Positions 23,081-38,000 of a stretch of 64,000 nucleotides of DNA are shown piece by piece. The stretch is from the NCBI GenBank assembly GCA_008360975.2, contig CM039182.1:106692443-106756442 (forward strand). Reading direction: 5' to 3'. The position numbers and the translations under genes were made by a program. Source of the DNA: Lichenostomus cassidix. Taxonomy: Eukaryota; Chordata; Aves; Passeriformes; Meliphagidae. Positions within the stretch are counted from its first letter, which is position 1, and each line of letters begins with the position of its first letter. A model generated the notes under the pieces. The model saw nothing but the letters and a program-made list of their open reading frames with translations. It ran no database searches and had not been told where the DNA came from.

Positions 23081-26000
23081 GAGTTTCTCTCAGCTTTCAA
23101 AACCACAGTAGGTGCAAAATGGCAAGGCTTATCTGCATGGTATATCAATGTTCAGTGAAGAAGATGGCAATGCTTCCTCTTCAGACAGTGATACACAACA
23201 AAAACCCAGCATCGAAACTATGGCTCATCTTCTGCCTCACCTCACCCTCTAGACCCTAGCTGAAGATTTTAAGGTTCAGTGATAGAAAACTGTTTTCTAT
23301 TTATGTTCACCACACAACTTCCTAAGAGATATTAACAGTGTTTTTTGATACCTAAGTTTTCCAAATATACACACAGGCTATAAGTCATATTTGCACTCTA
23401 TTAATCAATACATACCAAGGATTGTTTTCATTCTTATTTACATTACAGAGATAAGTTTGCAACTGTAGGAAGACTCTCTTTTCAAGGTTTATACTGGTAC
23501 TAAATAAAGAAGCGTGAAAGGAAAAGAAATGGCATTCTCAGGACAAATCTGAGGTATTTTAAATTTTCTCCCCCTGTTGAAATTCATGCATTGAACTGCA
23601 ATAAAGCAGTTAACCGACAAACAAAAAAGAAGGATTTTTTCTGCTGTCTCTCAGGTCCATCCGTCCTGGGCCATTGTCTAAATCCAGGACATATTTGGGA
23701 TTTCTTACTGACAAATATCACACTGCTAACACACTCAGATATTTCTGCTGAATGTAAAATGTAAAAATACAGATGAATCCAAAAGTCCAGCAGACGGTGA
23801 GACAGGGCACTTGATTCATGAAAAGATGCTGTCAGGACCCCAGTAACTTTGAAAGACTTTCTGTAATCTATTAAAATGCTCTTTCAAGAGAAAAATGTAA
23901 GCATCTTGTTATTTGAAGTATACAACACATATAGAAATGTGCAAGCAGTATTATAAAGAGCAAAATATGTCTGTGGTACTGAAATGCCAGACAGGTAGAG
24001 AACTGAATGGGAGAAGGATTAACAATGAGTGATAAAGATGGCAGACGGTTCATTAATGCTGTTTCTGAACAGAATTATTCAGAAGATGAAGCTAAGACCA
24101 TTTTAAAATTTACATCCCCACAGTGAAATGAGGAAAATGCATCTAGTATTAGGCTTTCTGAGCCAATGCACAAAACGTGAGGAAAGTCTTTTCAATAGGC
24201 AAAGAGCAGCATTTTGGGGTCTTGTTTAGAATGTAATTTCAGTTTTGCTTTGAGAAAAATACAAAACAGGAAGAATAAATTAGAATTTTAAAAGCTTACT
24301 TGAACATTTAAAACTCATTTGGTTTCTATGTAGAATGAATCCCACATACCTATAGTAAAAGTCTGAATGGGCCTGAAATCTAAAAGCAAATACAGAGAAT
24401 GTGTACCCATAAATGTGGGATTTTTTCACTTTTTCTGTTTGGTAAATATTGTCTGCTCTCAATAAAAAGAAAGAACTGGGGAACTTCTGCTCCTGAAAAC
24501 AAATCTTTATGCCATCTGTAACAATTCCTGAGAGTTATCTCTGCAAAACAGTGATTACTGCGCGTAAAACATCTGTATCTTAATTTCAAGTACAATTACA
24601 CTTTGCACTTCATATGAGTGCAGATGTAAATGGGTCCACTGATTGTATTCATGAACCAAAATAACTTGTATAAGTGTAAGGAACTTCTGTGGGTACAGAA
24701 AATGGGTTTGAACAGATGTACTGTGTTAGATCCAATACTCTGCTCTCTTAGAAAATATAATAATATATTTTTCTTAAAACTAGTAAAAACTATTCTCACA
24801 ACAGTTCCGCTTTTTTATTTTTTTTCCCATAGTCCCTATTCTTAATGGAAGATCATGCGAGACCTCATTTCTCTTACCGAAAATCCTTTAATTCTGATTT
24901 CTGTTCTGAATTATTTCTTTGGAAACTGTGACAAAGAAAAGTTCCCTGCCACCTTAAACAACTTTTCTTTCTTCTCAGAGTTGACTTCTGTGGTGCATGA
25001 ATACTGACAGCCCTGCTCAGCCTTGTCTGTATGTGATGTGGTCCTCTAGCAAAACAGGATCTTGTGAAAAATGATCTAGATGTTAGCTCATACTCATAGC
25101 TCCTTTCTGAACATGTCCCTATTTTCACACTTCATGTAGGAAAACACTACTGTGTACAGCCTTTCTGATGAGCTATGCCAGTGTCTTGCACAACAACATT
25201 ATGGTTTTTATTATCTCTGCCAGAAATAACGTGTACAACACATGTATCTTTTTGCATGTTTACTTCACTCCCTACACCAGATCCTGATCTCATATCTCTA
25301 ATTGATAAGACTTTGAGCTTAGATGTTGTGCAACAGTTAATTGATGTATTCCTACCTGTTATCTATGATCTCATTCCTCTTACTTAGTTCTCAAGGGGTT
25401 TTTTGCTTTTGTGCGCGTGATTCCGGTTCCCTCATCCAGTGCTGCTGATGCCTGTACCTCTCTGCATTGTGTCATCCACACGTGTACTTTTCCAGCACAT
25501 TTACCTTTTCCTGCTTTGAGCTTCTAAAATGTGGCTTTGAGACAGACCACAAATGACTTCTTTGTGACAACTTCCCTTTCAGAGTGTCTACCAGCGTTAC
25601 TGTACAAGTTAAAAAGCTGACACACATCTGGTTACCCTGCTGGCCACAGAAAAATATGTCACCACATCAGTATCAGGATGAACTCCAATTAAAAGAAAAA
25701 TTAAGGGACTTTTAAATTGCTGGCAATGGCATCAGTCAAACCCCTTCTCACATCACCCCATTTAGCCTTAAACTTTCAGTGGACTCCACCAAGAAACAAG
25801 CAAAAAAAATTATCTGATACTCTCTATCTTTAATAAAACAACATAAGGGGAAAAAACCTGCACTCTTCTAAATCAAATTCTAGCATATGAGGTGCAGAAG
25901 TTCAGGGATTTGGGAAGGAGATGAACACAAATAAACATGCTGTGAATCTCAGCAAAGCCAACTGTGTGTGTTTATAAATCATTAGCAAGGTCTACAACAC

Positions 26001-27660
26001 CCCTGGTCCCCTATGACTTGAGTTTAAAGGCCATTTTAATTCAGGCCCATAAAACCTAGGGAAATAAGAGATTATGAAAGAGACAAAAATACAGTACTAA
26101 AAACATCATACGTGATGCCTGACTATAAAAAATGCATCTAATATGAGCACTTCTGCTGGCGTCTTCTGCTGTTGGATCCAGCTATGAATGATGTCTGTGG
26201 AATCAGAGGTGCAGAGAGGGAGGCCAGGAAGGTCCAGCAAGCCACCTGCAGTGCCAAATGGTTTCATGTCCTGCCTGCTGGAGTCCTCTATTTTTCCATT
26301 CTGAAAAATTCAGTTGATGGGCCCCTGGGTATGAGGGGAATTCCTGGGCTCCTCAGGTACAAGTAGACTGTCCCTGTCACAGTCTTGCACCCCAAGAACT
26401 ACACAGAAGACCTCTGATTACCACCAAGAGCAGAAACACAGTTCTACTTTGCACCTCTCCATGCCTTGAGCTTAGTACCATTTCCATATCGAAGAAGAGT
26501 GAAATGGCAAATTTTTACACATAGAAATTGGGAACAATTCTGGAAGCATTAGTATGCTACTATGACATTGATTATATAAATAATCCCAGGGACAGAATTT
26601 GAGAATGCACAGAGAATAGCAAGTCACTGCTGGAGACCAGACATAAAAATGGTCCTCATAACTGCTTGGGATTGATCTGGGCTCGTACGTCAAAGGCCAA
26701 ATAGAATGGAAGTAGCAATTTCATTACTGCGTCTGTCAAAAGAATGTATTAATTGATCCAAATTCTTTACTGTCTTTAATGGATTGAGCTGCCAGACAGA
26801 ATTAATGTCTCACAAATTTGGGTGAATTATAGGTTAGGATGCTCACAAGCTTGTCAGAAGAAAAATGGTCTCCTTACAATGAAACTGATGGCTAAGGTTA
26901 GCTTCTCCAAGTGCTAAAAAGAAATTGTGCTAAATGAACATATTTAAAATATGTATTTAAAACAGAAGTAAAAAAAGGAGCAAATCAAAGAAGTTTTCTG
27001 CTATCCAATCTTATGTTAAATAACTTGATTTCAAATTTAGCAATCCCTTGCATAAAGATCTGAAGAACACTACCACTGCAGATTAATATTTAAGGGAAAG
27101 GTGCCTTTGGGATGGGCTAGAAGACAAAACTTACCATTACTCACATGCAGAGAATTCTCACTATTTTTTTACAAAATAAGAAAATTCTGTGCATAGAAAT
27201 AGTATCCCTCTGCGGACTAATTAGGTAGAGACTGAAAACAATGTTCATAGTGAAAAACAGCACTGACAGAAGCTGCACATGGACATAGGACTTGTATTCT
27301 GTGTGTAGTTCAAGGTTTGAGCTTCTGACAACTTTCCATCACTCAGTGCTTGAGGACAGGCAGGAATCGTGGCTGATATAGCAAGGAGTGCATGGATGAA
27401 GTGACTGAATCTTTCATAAGGAATGGTATTTTATCTACCACAGTTATAGCCTGCCTCTGCAACTCTCTCCTTATAAAGGCTTTGTTTGATAGCTTTTCTT
27501 CCTCTGTTGTCCCATGTTTTGGGCAGTGGTGCTTGTTTTTCTCTATATTGAGCAGACAGAAAGAGAGGGGTAAAAAAAAGTCAGAAAGAATGGGAACTGA
27601 AATGAGAATAGTCTTTTGATGTGTGGTGCTATTTGTCACTCTTCACCCAAAACAGCAGAG

Positions 27661-27693
27661 GTCTGGAAAATGTTAACTGTCTGGAAAATGTTT
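27661..27693. repeat. Imperfect direct repeat
   Basis: GTCTGGAAAATGTT occurs twice, 18 bp apart from start to start (27661 and 27679). It is a local duplication. Confidence 0.65.
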
Positions 27694-27988
27694 TCCCACC
27701 TTTTAACAAAAGAGTCCTTATAATGCATGTTCTGCCAGCAAGTGGGATTCTGGTATAAAAAAAGGTCATACAGAACTCAGATATTTTTATTCAGAAGCCT
27801 TGCAATGAAGCTTTATAGCTAGACTCAGCCAGCTGCTTTCCTTTACACAACCAACTTTGTATTGGAACTACAGTGATGATCATATGTCAGCTTTTCCTCA
27901 GTGAAATCCCTGCCCATGGGGAGTAGTAACAGAGGATGTTCAGCTGGGATTTCCAAACCAGAGAGGAAACTGCAAGCACACTATAACA

Positions 27989-28024
27989 GGAAAAAAAAAG
28001 AAAGAAAAAAAAAGGGAAAAAATA
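27989..28024. repeat. Short A/G purine tract
   Basis: About 36 bp consist only of A and G on the + strand (A9-G-AAAG-A9-GGG-A6 pattern). It is simple low-complexity sequence. Confidence 0.75.
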
Positions 28025-31000
28025 GTTCTGAGTCTCATTCTTTGGATGTACAAAAAAGCAAACATTTCAGCCAATTAATCACGAATTTTTCAGGCTGCAG
28101 TCAGTATTTGCACACCTTCATTTCAATTAATTACTATTACCACAATTGGAAATGTTTTTAAAGGTGGTCCTGATGCAAAGCCTCTGTTGATCTCTTCACC
28201 TGACAGGATCCTGGTTTTATAAACATACACTGGGATTACAGGTTCTTGCCATCTCCCTGCAGTCTTAAGGCACAAGGACTTGTGAAGCAGTAGGTTAGGG
28301 AAGCACCATCAGTGGTTCCCATGCAAGAGAATCATGCTGTTTCCCTGTGGTCCTGCAGTGCAGACTTCCCATGATCCTTTTCATATCTCCCCAGGATAGG
28401 GAGGGCTGGGATGATGCAAGTGATCATTAGCAGTTTGCCTCCTCCACAACTGGAATTCTGAATTTTCCAACAGCTCCTGGACAAAAACAGCTTGCAACTT
28501 GGCATAGGACAAGGCATACAGGCTGCATTTCAGCTGCTCAAGCAAACTGTCCACTCTTGCCCTAAATTTAGAAGCTCATTGAACTCCTCTAATTGTTTCA
28601 TACTGCCTTTACAGGGTGTTAAATAAGTGGAGATTTTAATTTATAGCCATTGGCTTAAATGTTGTTTATCTGTTAGAGAAGCTGCCATAGAGAGATGAAT
28701 GTTACGTCTTGCCTGTATTGTTCACATGGTCAACTTTAGCCTTTAAAAACAAACTCAGTTTTCCCCACAGACACTGAGAATCAGTGAATGCAATCTGGTT
28801 GCCAGTCACTGCCACCACAATCCACAGGCAAACAGGCAGACACTGACATAACCAAGACCAAGATTTAAAACTAAAGCAAAACACTTTCAATCCAAGCAAA
28901 AACTGCATATAGTTCCAAGAAAAGCTAAGGACAACTGGACTGATAGCTCTCTTAGCAGTCTGGTGTAGAAGATGTGCAACTGCATGATAGACCAGCTAAG
29001 CTTTCACAGAGATTGTTTTGGTACATCCAAGGAGAAAGGATTGCAATAATCCATATCACAGAAACCCAAAACTTGGAATACAGAGACTTGGTTCCCCTCC
29101 AAAGCTGCATTTCCTTGCCATCCACAGGCATTCCTTTCAGTGATGGTCATAAGCACCCAAAAGTGGAGGAAAGCCTGAGTAACTGAATCCAGTGCTATAA
29201 CCTAAACAAGGGATGGCAGCAGTCCACCTATGTGCCTGTGCATATAGCTCTTTCATCAAAGTGATGTTCTCTTTGGAAGAAGTTACAACTCTCATTTCTT
29301 TGCCTTGAACCAGGTCCTTTTCATCTCAAATCCCATTTTTAAGTGAATTAGGATATCATTCATGTTTGACATTTAAGACACTATAAAAGGACCTTATCTT
29401 CTGTGACACAGTATTGCATGTAAGCTCACCAAAACGAAGAAAAGTGGCATTCAACAGATGTTTTCCAGGTGAGAGCTGTTGGGGGAGGAGGCATAAAATG
29501 TCCCTAATAAACAGGCTCAGACTTTTGAGAGAGGAATAGAAAAAAGGCATTTTGAAAGGGATGAGATCTCCCCACTCTCCCAAATTTCTCAGGCAAGTCA
29601 GCTACATCAAATGCCAAGTACACTAAAACAGAAGCAACAAGGGCTCACCTGCTGGTAGCCCTAAGCAGATCATCTATCAGTGGCAAAGGATTCTCTGTCT
29701 CTACACATAGAGCAGCATGAAACTTCCCTGGCACTCAGTGAAGCCTAATGCTGTAAAACCTTGCCTGCCATCAGCTCCTCAGTGCTGATATGAGACAGGA
29801 CATGGCTGGGGCTGTGGAGGGCACTGATGTCAAACTGATGGCTTCCTAGCCAGATGCAGGGGATATCAGTTAAGAACTGGGCAAATCAACAAGGCAAAAA
29901 AGAAAACAAGAATGCTCATGGATGGTTTCAAGCCCCCTACCTGATCTGCAGAATCCTAGCTGCTGTTCCAACATCATTTTTCTGTGAAGCTGAGAAGGCC
30001 TGAGGCTAAATTCAAACCCTGAAAATCCTAATAGGGTAGTGAAAAAAAGAAAATGCCAGTGAAAGAAGGTTTTGGTAGAGTAGTAGATGTCCAAGTTTTT
30101 AAAATCACAGTGAGAGTTCACGAGCTCAAGAGAATGCACTCCCTGGCCACTGAATTATGGTATCTTTATTTGACAATATTTCTAATTCTCATCTCTGCCC
30201 AGAGTTTGAAACTAAACCTCAAAGCTTAAAGCAGTGGCTACATCTTGGTACATATCAGCCTCCATTTCTTGAAAACCCTTCATGAATTAGAACTGCAAGC
30301 ATAATCATAGCTATTGAAAGACAAAGCCTTGATATCTTACCAGAGATTTTGTACATTTGACTCCTGCAAAAGTGGCAGGCCCGTGTCAGACAGTCATTTT
30401 CAACTTTTGTGCTTTGAAAAGTGCTAAAAACATAGTAGCATGTATACTCTTCCAAGGTTTGTTAACCTTGCTGGCTTAACAGCTGCTCTTTGTAATTTTA
30501 GGGTTGAAAAGGAGTTAGAATGGCTTTGGCATAGCAGAATTTGGGAAGCTGTGCTCTAAAAGCTTCAGACCAATTTCCCTCTTAGTGAAAGATGATTGGC
30601 AAATGTCGACAGGCTGAGGATGTTTACATCGTGTGATGATGAATGTCACAGACATTAAATAGGGCCACTGAGAAATTTAATGGCTGCTTTAGTTGCCTCA
30701 TTTCTCATTAGAAAAGGTCACTTATTGTCCTAGCTCACATGATTAATGTAGGCTCCTGTACCTTTATGGGGTATATCTACAATATGTGCTTTGTTTGTTC
30801 TTCTTTTCAGACTATACCAAGGTTTACTACTCAATGTGAATTTAGATTTGTTGTTGAATACAGGCATTTTTCCAGCAAGCTTGTGTAAGCTGTCCTACTG
30901 GCAAAAGGCTTATGTCTGGGGTCTTAACAACACTTGTAGCCCACTTTAGTACAATTTACTCCAGTGGGATGGCTGAAATTCATGCCCACAATGCCATTTA

Positions 31001-32000
31001 AAATAAACAAATTACTAAATCCTTGCAGCACCTCTCTACCTGCATTCTGGGAATTTGAAAGAGGATTTATTATTTTCCTGAGGTCTGGGCAGCTTAATGC
31101 CATCCATACAAAGGAAAAGCATTAGCAAGTAGTAGTTTCCTCATTCCAAAGATTTTTATACCAATGTGCTTAGCTCCTTAAAATAAATCTCATTGCTGGG
31201 ATACTGAGCAATGGAAAACACTTTTCTTCTAACAGGAAGGGACAGGTGACTTTGAACAAGACCTGGACTGATTGGTAGGCAAGGTCACATCCTGTGTAGG
31301 AACCTCAATTGATTTAGGAACCCTCAGTCAACTACTGCAAAGTACAGTTCGTACTTAATCTCAAATATTTAGGCTCAATATCCTTTACTCAGAAGTCGAT
31401 CACTGGACAGCCAAATGAAGCTGTACGTCAGCCAAAAATGGAAGAAAGTAGTGAGACTAAAAGCCATGAGATCTTTAAACTGACTACACTTCCCAATTCA
31501 ACCATATTACTTAATTATTCCACAGTCGATTTACATTTCAGATAAGACCTATCCTACCCACAGTCCCGCAGTCTGTACTTGTTATCAGTATTTTGCACTT
31601 TGCTTCACAGGCTTTTACAGAGAGAAGACATTAAAAAAAGAAGTCTAAATAGGTGAGCTAAATATCTGCCACAGAAGTCAAACTGTGCATATGAGGTATA
31701 TGTAATTCAACCATATCCATAAGGAAAAATGTAGCAATTTTATGACAAGCTAATGTCACAGACAAGCTATCCTTTCAAACTTCTGAATTATTAATAGGCA
31801 TGCCGAACCTGTGAGGAATTCTAAAAGGTAGACATTTATACAACAATTTTCAGGTTATTAGGAAATAAAAATAGAAGGAGGGATGAGATGTTTCATATAT
31901 ATTGTGTCTGAACCTAAAAATGTGCAGCTTGATTTTGCTTTTGAGTTTTGAGCCCTGAGCTTTGTTTAGCCTCCATTTATTGCTGTAGCTACCCCTAAAA

Positions 32001-35000
32001 CCCATTGAGCACAAGCTTTAAAGCAAAAGAAATGACTGAAAGTTTTTACCCGATATTGTTCAAGGTTTCACAGATATGTCTCCCATTAAAGCAAGATCAT
32101 CTTATGTTGGTGAAGTAAACTGCTGAATATGGATAGCAATTATTTACCACAATTTAAAGACATTAAGAACTTGTCAGAATCAGATCAATTCTTGGTTAAG
32201 TAAGGTACATTAATAATTGCCAGTTGATGAAACTAATATGGATTTTATTTTAAACTGAGAGAGAAAGAAAATATTCATCATCATTGACATTTTTATGGAG
32301 TTATTCAGAGAATGAATTATTGATTATAGGCACAGGACATGTGAGTAGACTGTAGATATTTAGGTACTTGTCAAACTAAGAAGTATGATTACATTCAAAT
32401 GCAGAATTGCGACAAAATGGGTCCAGGGGCTGACAGTTCATTGCCAGTGGAGAACAGGTACACATGGCTTGAACTCATTGTAGAAAACCAGACAAAATAA
32501 GAAAGAATTTAGTTCAGGGTCATGTACAATTTAGGAACAAAGAGCTAATGTCAAAACAACGCCAAAAATATAATCCCCCTCCCCTATTGTCCACATTTGT
32601 GGAAAGACCCTATTCACAACAAAAGACCCAAAGTGGCAGCCCTGTGCTGGCACAGAGGTTCTTGTGCACCCACAGAAAATCAGCAAGGGATGGGAGGAGA
32701 AGGCAGAGCTTGGGTGGTCACCAGATCCAAAACTTTTGGCACTGCAATCGCTCCCACTAGTAGGTCAGTCACAATTGCATAGCCAAAGGCCAGTGTACAA
32801 TGATTAGGGATCAACCATTAATTTTTGAGCAAATGCCTTTCTTGGATTTTTTGAAATTATATTCGAGGAAATTACAGTATTAGGAATAATTTGCCTTCAA
32901 CTGTTTCCTTGTTATCAAAGGTCATGCTCTGCATTTTGGGCTACATGAAGGCAGTCATGATCTTTCTTTGTGAGATAACCTCTCCACTAATTCTATTTTT
33001 CAACTGTGCTTATTAATAGTCACACAATGATGTGACTTAGGCAACAGCATAATGATACAATAAATTGTTACTTTTGGTTAATGTTATAATTTGTTGGTAC
33101 AGCTATGCATGTGTGGCTCAGTTCACCATCTTCATAGAAGTGTGTAGCAAGAATAACCTTTGATGCTAAAAGCAATCCTGCTGTTGACATTTTAACTGGA
33201 ACGTTTTCATGGGGCTACTGAGAATGACATGCAAACTGCTCTTTGAAAGGTCATACATATGTGTGTATTGATTTAATATTTAGAGATGCTTTCAGCAATC
33301 AAGTGGTACAGGTTTCTGCAAACATCTCTTAATAGCTCTGCATGGGTTTCTTTTAGAACTGCAAGTATAGTGTTCACAAAGCTAAATTAAAACTGGAACT
33401 TAATTCTAATTAATTATATGCCCTTTAAGAAATATTGAGCATTGGGAAGAAATTCAAGCTCCTTTTTGTTTGGAAAACTGAATCTCAGTAGTTAGACTGC
33501 AATTATAGTTCCTCTTTCGGTCACTGACCCTCTGATAGAGTTTAGTGAGTCATATTTTACTGTAAAGCATTTGCACTACCTGTAATATGTTATATTCCAA
33601 TATATTTCAGACCACTGAACTGAGATTTTTGAAAGCCAACTATACAGATATACAGCTGCATATATTTGAAAATTTAAGAAGCTGTTTTTATACGAGTTTA
33701 CCATATAATGGGTAAGACTTTAAATTTTCATTTGGACAAATACCATCAAAATGAGATAGTAGATGCTTGTCAGTTGTGAGTAAATAAATCCTAATCCTTG
33801 AGGGGAAAATGGGCATTGGATTACCCAGTGCAATAGCTCACTTGTCAGTGCTTTGGATAAACTGATGATTAAGGAAAAGCACTTTGTAATGCGTGATTTA
33901 ACCCTGCTGATTTCATTATAATGAACTGAATGAGATATGTATGATGAAGTGACTTAGGATCCATGAATCTCTCAACTGTAAAAGGAAAAAGGAATCTGTA
34001 AAATGAGTCGCAATGTGTCACCCACACATACAATTTGTGACCTTGCTGATTCTTCATAGGTTTGTTGTGGAGGAAAACACTAATGTCTGGAGCTATAAGA
34101 GGACTTCATTACCACAGTGGTGGTGGTACATTATTTAACTTTTGGTGCTCAGTGCCCCCATTACATTAATTTTGGTGAAGTGGCTGTTGCAAAAGGGCAC
34201 CAAGCTCTGTCCAAGCTTCTCAGAGAAGGAAGAAAATGTTGATCCTAATCAGGTTTATTCATGAACTGGGCTCTGGACTTACCACAGCTTAACCACATCT
34301 TGTTTGTTGTTCTGGTCATGCCCAAAAGCAGATCCTGATTTGGGAACAGGGTGGGAGGGAAACTGCAGTAGTCCAGGTATGGCGGAGCTGAGCAGAAACT
34401 CATCTGCAGTCAAGGATCAAAATTTTTCATTGAGAACCATAAAATTTACTTAAGCTACTTTTGGGATCTGTGCCTGAGTTTCTTTCTGGCATTTTCTCTC
34501 CAGCTTCAGCATGGAGTGTTCTTTAAGGGTCTTGTGAAAAGGACACTGCAGGGACTGGAAAGCAGAGGCTGATAGGGGCTGGAAATATGGATAAAGTCAG
34601 TGGCATATCTGGTGGGGCCTTATAAGGGAATGCACCCCAAGGCTGCAGTGACATCGTTTCCAGTTGCCAGTGTTCCTACCCTAGTTGCTCAGACGTTACA
34701 ATTTTTTTCTTTATAAGCCTCGCAGAGGCAAATATATAGAGGGTGTGAAAGTAAATGTCCTTCCTGAGTCCAACCCATCCACTGATCCCACAGCCCACTG
34801 CTATCTCTACAGCCATGGGTGGAAGCTATCATCTGTCACAGGCTGCTCATCTTCCTGTGACATTTTTCATAGCTGGAGAAGTGAATTTGCATGTGGATTG
34901 GTCTTTTTAGGCATATAACCTGTAGGGTAAAATTCAGTTCAAAAATGTCTTACTCCTTTTCTTTATATGCCCTTTTTGGAATTTCAGACCTGTACACCTT

Positions 35001-38000
35001 ACCTACTTCTTATGGCTGTTTTTCATACAACTTTTAATTAACAATAACTTTTCACATTAAAATTTAATTAATTTTTCCCCCATAGTGAATCATTGGTCAA
35101 CAATTCACTGCAAGTCTTATTAAAATCCGATGTAATTACTCTCTGCACGTACTGAGAACATTACAAACACTTGGTTCTTATGGTCACAATGATTAAGGAA
35201 TTGCATTTGCTGAATATTATTGTTAGAGCTTACACATCCACCAAATCAAATGTATTGGTCCTTTGTGTTAGACTTGTAAAAACTCCACTTTACCCAGCCA
35301 AGCTACTCAGCTAAATCCTTTCTATCAGATTGGAATTGGAAAGGACTGTGGAGTTTGTAGGAAAATTTGTAAGTGCCATTCTTTTTGTTCTTATTGCTTG
35401 GATTGCTGATTGCATTCTCCCCTGTCTGCCTCACTAGATTTTCCACTAGGGATTTGCAACAGCTCACCATATAAAGAAGGAAAGAACAGAATAAGTAATG
35501 GCCCATTGATGCCTGCCAATTCTGAAGAGGTTATTTACCTGGGGCTTTCAAGTATTTCATAATTATTTGACACTACTGATGACTTTTGCTAAGTCCACAT
35601 ATTTCTGGACTCCAGCTGCAGACTGCACAAATACATTCCTGGGTTCCAATTATGCATCGGCTCAGCCCAACATGTAGCTCTTCCACTCAATTTACGTTGC
35701 TAACAGGTGATCTTTAGCATTTAGTGTGCACTGTGCCACTCATCACATGCCTGTCATCACTTCTTAGGTGTCAAAGGCTCATTTTGCCTTCTTTGTCCCT
35801 CCTTGCTCTCTATGCTCTCACCTAAATCACCCCTATTCTAGCAAACTGCAAGATTCTTGCTGTGATGCTTCATGGAGGCCGCTTCACAATGACTGTAGAA
35901 AGTAGACAGGTAGAAAATTAATTCTTTAGAATGCAGAAGACCTCTGATTTACATTTCTAAGGCCTGACCTACATTTTCAAAGCAAAAGTCCTAGTTAGCA
36001 GGACTGGGTTAAATGCTCGAGACAAATTTTTGGTATTTGATTTCTCAAAAGCTTTCAAGACAGAAAGATCCCCGCATTGCTGAGTGAGGGTCAGTGCCCT
36101 CCTGAGTCTGAAGGCAGAGTGCATTTCTCCTGCTTTCCTTATGAATCCAAAGTGTTGCAGACCCTTCACACCCATGCACCGCTCTGCAGCTATTGGCATT
36201 AAACCCTGCTGCCATTCCAAATGGGCTTGACTTTGATTGACTGTGACCTCCTCTGTGCTGGCAAAGGTGTCCCTTTGGGTGACAGTGCAGGGGATGAGGA
36301 CATAGAAATCTGGATTTACAGAAATGCCTATATACAATATGACTCCTTTCTTAAGCTAGTAGTGATTTTCAGATCTATTCACAGTATCTCTACACTGATG
36401 ATAACAACATATTGTATTTCAAAGATTAATCTGTTAGGGAAAAAGCAAACACATCTAATCTGTCATAACAAAAGGAAAGGAGAATTAGAAGATACTTCCT
36501 TTGCAGAACTACTCACCAATTTCAAAATGCAACTTCAAGGCATTTAGGTGCAAAGGTCTACTTGCTTGTTCAAATGATTCAAATAACTGGCCAACAATAA
36601 CAATAGCCTTGAAATTAGTAGCCCTTTAATGGATTAATCATACCAGAATGACTGGCAAGCCCCTGTATGTGCACAGCTCCCTGTGAGCTAGGTGTTCCTT
36701 TTAAAAAGAGGGAAGATAAATTCCCAGGTTTTTGTCTAGCTGCCATTATCAACAGACATTTTTCCTAGGACAAAATCATACTGCACCTGTGAAAAGATGA
36801 CTAAAAGATGAGAGGGAAAGAACCACAAAACATGAAAAGGAACTGCTAATTCACACTGCTACAAAGCTTTCTTCCAGTCAAGATGTTGCAGAGGAAAATG
36901 TATGAAACAATCTATCAGGGGAAACCATTGCAATGGGCCTGTGAACTTTTTGCTGGTGGTGTTTTCCCTCACACCTAAGCCTTTGCTATCACTTATTTGA
37001 CCATTCCTGACATAGCAACATAACCAGGAGATGTATTTGGACAGAGGTAGAAATGCAACAGGGAAGGCAAATAAAAGTTTATGACACAAGGACAATTTTG
37101 TGTATTCTCTTCAGATCAAGTAAGTCAAGCCTGCAGGGAAGACAAGGGACTGAAAAGAGGGATTATAGTAAGTAACACATGAAAAATTAAGTTCCTTAAT
37201 TTTTTTTTAACTAGAGATTTAAACTCCCTAGTTTCTTTCTCCTTTTTATTGCCTTCCAGTATTAAATATTTCCACAAAATCTATAAATTTATTTAACGTG
37301 TTGGCAGGAAGTTTTACTCACAAAAGGAAGAACAGGACATTTTCTAAATCACAGCTAAGATCTAGCATCTACAGTTGCTGATTAAAAGAACCAAAACTTG
37401 CACTTTCTTTGATGACAGACAGAAAAGTGTGATGACAAAAGCTGTGTGAAACTTGGTAATAAAAACAGGAGCAGTCTGTGTGGCTGAGGCAAGGGTTTTA
37501 AACAGCTTTGCTGTCTGTGTGAGCTCACAGCAATGTTCATTTTTAGTCTCCATTTAGAAAGTTACAAAGGAATAATTACACACTTTAGGTGGGAATGAAA
37601 ATGCAGAAAGGCATTGTGGGCCCATAGGAAACTTTCTGATGGAGGAATTCTACTCTTTCAAGCTTGCAATGCTAGGTGAGACTTGCACATCATAAGCAAA
37701 GCACATTCCAGCTGATTAAGTTCTCCAGCATGTGTTTTATAGCACAGGAACACTTGCTTCTTTAAAAACACTTCCATAGTTAATTTTAATGCCTGTCATA
37801 TAAACTATTAATACCAGGAGTCCAAAATGGTGCCAGCACAGCCAGTTGTAAGCCACACTGTTTTATGGCTAAATACTAAGTGTAAATAGGAAAATGGGAT
37901 TGTAACAGGTCTTGCTCAGCACTGTTTGAGTTTAGGCTCTTCCCTTTAGAGCACACATAACTATCGACATCAGCCTTCCCTTATGTGTGTTTGATAGGTG

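Larger units (their letters stand above)
23081..32000. other. Unique sequence, no gene or transposon seen
   Basis: No exon, LTR, CR1 or SINE was recognised. Minor structure: an imperfect direct repeat of CTGGAAAATGTT units at 27661-27693, a purine-rich A/G tract at 27989-28024, and a small AAGGTT/AACCTT inverted repeat near 30454-30472. The open frames are 98 codons or shorter and unfamiliar. The block at about 30580-30780 reads as non-repetitive AT-rich sequence that could be a conserved non-coding element, but this cannot be judged without alignment. Confidence 0.55.

Noticed and set aside
22936..23148. Repetitive minus-strand open frame that looks like a repeat protein
   Set aside because: It is simply the translation of the 10-bp SINE tail array.
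34625..34745. TATA-like TTATAAGG with downstream T-rich sequence, LTR-like at first sight
   Set aside because: No TG...CA ends, target duplication or AATAAA in suitable positions could be found.
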